The notes under the pieces are model-generated. The model worked only from the letters and a program-made list of their open reading frames with translations, did no database searches and had not been told where the DNA came from. The position numbers and the translations under genes are program-made. Below are positions 5,806 to 7,112 of a DNA stretch of 7,112 nt, one piece after another. Within the stretch, counting starts at the first letter, position 1; each line of letters begins with the position of its first letter. Origin of the DNA: Dehalococcoidia bacterium (GTDB lineage: Bacteria; Chloroflexota; Dehalococcoidia; GIF9; AB-539-J10). The stretch is taken from positions 1 to 7,112 of the forward strand of contig PWUO01000167.1 of NCBI GenBank assembly GCA_003562555.1, written 5' to 3'.

Positions 5806-6945
5806 TTACCTTGACCTCCGCGTTGTATTTGCAGCCCGCGGTGCGGACGTACATTTCACCGGGTTGTCACAATGTGCCCACTCGACGCCAGGGCCGGGGC
5901 ATGACTGCGTGACCCGCCGTAAAGGTGTGATTGTAGTGTGAAACGGGGGCGGGGGGCAAGGTGCTACTCTGGCGGCTCCGCCCCGCTTGCTGTCGCGGGG
6001 ATGGAAGTCCATGTAGAGGACCCCCAGGTGGGAGCCGTCGGCTTCAAGCACTTCGAACACCTGCACATCTTCGTGGTATCTGGGCACGTCGTGTCGCTCG
6101 GTGAATTGCAGCCCCCAAAGTTTGTCAACGATGTCAAATATGCCGTCGCGAACCGTGTTGAGTTCAAAATACTGCCTCACTTCCTGTTCGTCGAGGTCGT
6201 ACTTTTGCCGGCGCACCTTTTCGGCGTAATATCTCCAGTCCCATTGCTCGAGCACGAAGTCATGACCTTCTGCGTAGATCATCGACTGCAACTCTTCCGC
6301 TTCTTCTCTGGCCAGGGCGATGGCCGGCTCCCAAACCTGGTCGACAAAATCCATCACCGTGGCAATGTCGCCGGCCATGGTTTCCTCCAGGGTAAAGTGG
6401 GCGTGGTTGTCGTAGCCGAGCATATTGGCCCTTTCCAGGCGGAGATTGGAAATCTCGGCCAGGATCTCCCGGTTGTTGAATTCATTGTCCATGTTTCCGC
6501 GGTTGATATAGGCCTGCTGCATTTCCCTGCGCAGCTCGCGGTTGTCGGCATTGTATAAAAAGGGCATGACGCTGGGGTTGTGCAGGGTAAACACCCACTT
6601 CCCGTCAAGGCCTTCCTGCCGGGCCCGGTCAGCGGCCGCTTCAATCGAGGAGGCGGGCAGGCCCGACAGATCCTCTTCGTTTTCGACAGTCATTTTAAAG
6701 GCATTGGTCTCTCCCAGCACATTTTGACCGAATCGAAGGGTCAGGGTGGAAAGGCGGGTATTGATCTCCCTCAGCCTTTCCTGTTCTTCGGCAGGCAGGG
6801 CGGCGCCGCTTCGGACAAAACCCTTGTGGGTTTCTTCGAGCAGCCTCATTTGCTCGGCATTCAGGCCGCCAATTACTGCGTGATGCAGGAAGCCCTCGAA
6901 GGCCTTGAACAATCCCCTGATTGTGTGCTGGTGGACGGCTTTCAT
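5806..6945 (-). CDS. Chimeric reading frame carrying an internal fragment of an M3-family peptidyl-dipeptidase (Dcp-like), no active site
   Basis: The frame is open for 379 codons, but only residues about 27-324 (roughly 5974-6867) resemble M3 zinc metallopeptidases of the Dcp/oligopeptidase A type. Recognisable parts are GLNAEQMRLLEETHKGFVRSGA, the LRFGQNVLGETNAF stretch, EEDLSGLP, EQWDWRYYAEKVR and LYMDFHPRDSKRGGA. Full Dcp proteins are about 700 residues; this piece corresponds to roughly residues 140-440. It stops before the HEXXH zinc motif, so it cannot be an active peptidase. Residues 1-26 are the antisense of an rnhB gene. The last 55 residues, rich in proline, arginine and threonine, are a translation of the aminotransferase leader. 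GC in sampled blocks is about 45-58%, against 60-70% to the left. It is best read as a gene fragment with false ends, not a natural protein. Confidence 0.8.
   Translation of the reverse strand: MKAVHQHTIRGLFKAFEGFLHHAVIGGLNAEQMRLLEETHKGFVRSGAALPAEEQERLREINTRLSTLTLRFGQNVLGETNAFKMTVENEEDLSGLPASSIEAAADRARQEGLDGKWVFTLHNPSVMPFLYNADNRELRREMQQAYINRGNMDNEFNNREILAEISNLRLERANMLGYDNHAHFTLEETMAGDIATVMDFVDQVWEPAIALAREEAEELQSMIYAEGHDFVLEQWDWRYYAEKVRRQKYDLDEQEVRQYFELNTVRDGIFDIVDKLWGLQFTERHDVPRYHEDVQVFEVLEADGSHLGVLYMDFHPRDSKRGGAARVAPCPPPPFHTTITPLRRVTQSCPGPGVEWAHCDNPVKCTSAPRAANTTRRSR
5930..5959 (-). promoter_or_regulatory. Possible sigma70-like promoter for the aminotransferase gene
   Basis: On the minus strand, TTGCCC (5954-5959) and TACAAT (5930-5935) are separated by 18 bp. 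The -10 box is a good match and the -35 box matches in its first three bases. It would give a leader of roughly 120 nt before the aminotransferase ATG. No other feature was seen in the 171-bp stretch 5800-5970. The site lies within about 12-40 bp of the suspected join, so it is a tentative call from pattern alone. Confidence 0.3.
5968..5976. other. Left join of the M3 peptidase fragment
   Basis: On the minus strand the M3 similarity runs through the codons for K-R-G-G-A (last codon 5974-5976). The next family residue should be Trp (GGAWM in Dcp), but the codon is GCC and the following residues match nothing in the family. The sequence to the left behaves as the leader of the aminotransferase gene and includes a G-rich run at 5945-5956. 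There is no transposase, target duplication or long repeat at the point. Confidence 0.6.
6865..6871. other. Right join between the M3 fragment and rnhB
   Basis: M3 similarity on the minus strand begins with GLNAEQ at about 6867, while RNase HII similarity on the plus strand begins at or just before 6868. Two oppositely oriented gene fragments, each missing the rest of its gene, meet within a few bases. GCCGCC at 6865-6870 is the reverse complement of GGCGGC at 5971-5976, so both ends of the fragment carry the same 6-bp sequence in inverted orientation. Confidence 0.6.
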
Positions 6946-7112
6946 GTCCCGGGCCTGTCACTTCCCCAGATTAAGCTGGTCAAAGGAGATGCACGGTCTT
7001 TGACCGTAGCGGCGGCCAGCATCATTGCGAAAGTCACCCGCGACAAGCTAATGATGCGCTATGAACAGGAGTACCCCGGATATGGCTTCGCCCGGCACAA
7101 AGGCTATGGCAC
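6868..7112 (+). CDS. rnhB: Ribonuclease HII, fragment lacking both ends
   Basis: The plus-strand frame through GTG at 6931 reads ANYCVMQEALEGL, then CVLVDGFHVPGLSLPQ, LVKGDARSLTVAAASIIAK and VTRDKLMMRY, and ends in YPGYGFARHKGYGT at the window edge. This is the central and C-terminal part of RNase HII, which cuts RNA-DNA hybrids and starts ribonucleotide excision repair. The third and fourth acidic catalytic residues are visible (Asp of LVDGF and Asp of VTRDK). The N-terminal half with the DEAGRG motif is missing; the DNA there is the M3 fragment in the opposite orientation. The frame stays open upstream of 6868, but that part does not resemble RnhB. An ATG at 6883 could be mistaken for a start but is internal. 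The 3' end lies outside the window. Confidence 0.85.

Noticed and set aside
5942..5961. G-rich run as a possible G-quadruplex
   Set aside because: There are only two long G-runs; the nearby GG pairs are too short for a standard four-run G-quadruplex.
5938..6558. 206-codon plus-strand frame opposite the M3 fragment
   Set aside because: The minus-strand translation has long family-like stretches, while this frame has none.
5971..6870. M3 fragment as cargo of a mobile element or integron
   Set aside because: No transposase, integrase, terminal repeats longer than 6 bp, target duplication or attC-like structure is visible.

Overview
The window looks like one end of a bacterial metagenomic contig. 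It has two parts that probably do not belong together. The left part (about 1-5970) is GC-rich: 60-bp blocks counted by hand gave about 60-70% GC. It carries fermentation-type, oxygen-sensitive central metabolism, which suggests an anaerobic or facultative bacterium. No gene here fixes the phylum, so none is named.

Region 1 (1-3634, + strand) is a likely operon. It begins with the 3' end of a 3-hydroxyacyl-CoA dehydrogenase (hbd type). A small single-domain cupin follows, then a complete four-subunit 2-oxoacid:ferredoxin oxidoreductase in the order gamma-delta-alpha-beta (porG, porD, porA, porB). The four por genes are packed tightly: start and stop share one base between gamma and delta, 2 nt separate delta from alpha, and 0 nt separate alpha from beta. 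Together they should make the heterotetrameric enzyme that converts pyruvate (or a related 2-oxoacid) and CoA to acyl-CoA, CO2 and reduced ferredoxin. The dehydrogenase upstream acts on a C4 or longer acyl-CoA. The cluster therefore reads as acyl-CoA/ferredoxin metabolism, with the cupin as an uncharacterised companion. A 9-bp GC-rich hairpin at 3668-3691 closes the operon.

Region 2 (3726-5970, - strand) holds two convergent genes: a class I SAM-dependent methyltransferase and, upstream of it, a PLP-dependent class I/II aminotransferase with all expected catalytic residues. A perfect 14-bp hairpin lies between them, probably the terminator of the aminotransferase.

Region 3 (about 5971-7112) is the oddity. 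It contains an internal piece of an M3-family peptidyl-dipeptidase (Dcp-like, - strand), cut at both ends and lacking the zinc-binding HEXXH motif. This abuts the 3' half of an rnhB gene (RNase HII, + strand), which lacks its own N-terminal half and runs off the window. The reading frame stays open through both joins, so it can pass for an intact 379-codon gene. The broken ends, lower GC and lack of any mobile element point to a chimeric join in assembly or amplification, or less likely a real rearrangement. I found no RNA gene, CRISPR array or mobile element, and no convincing new biological system.
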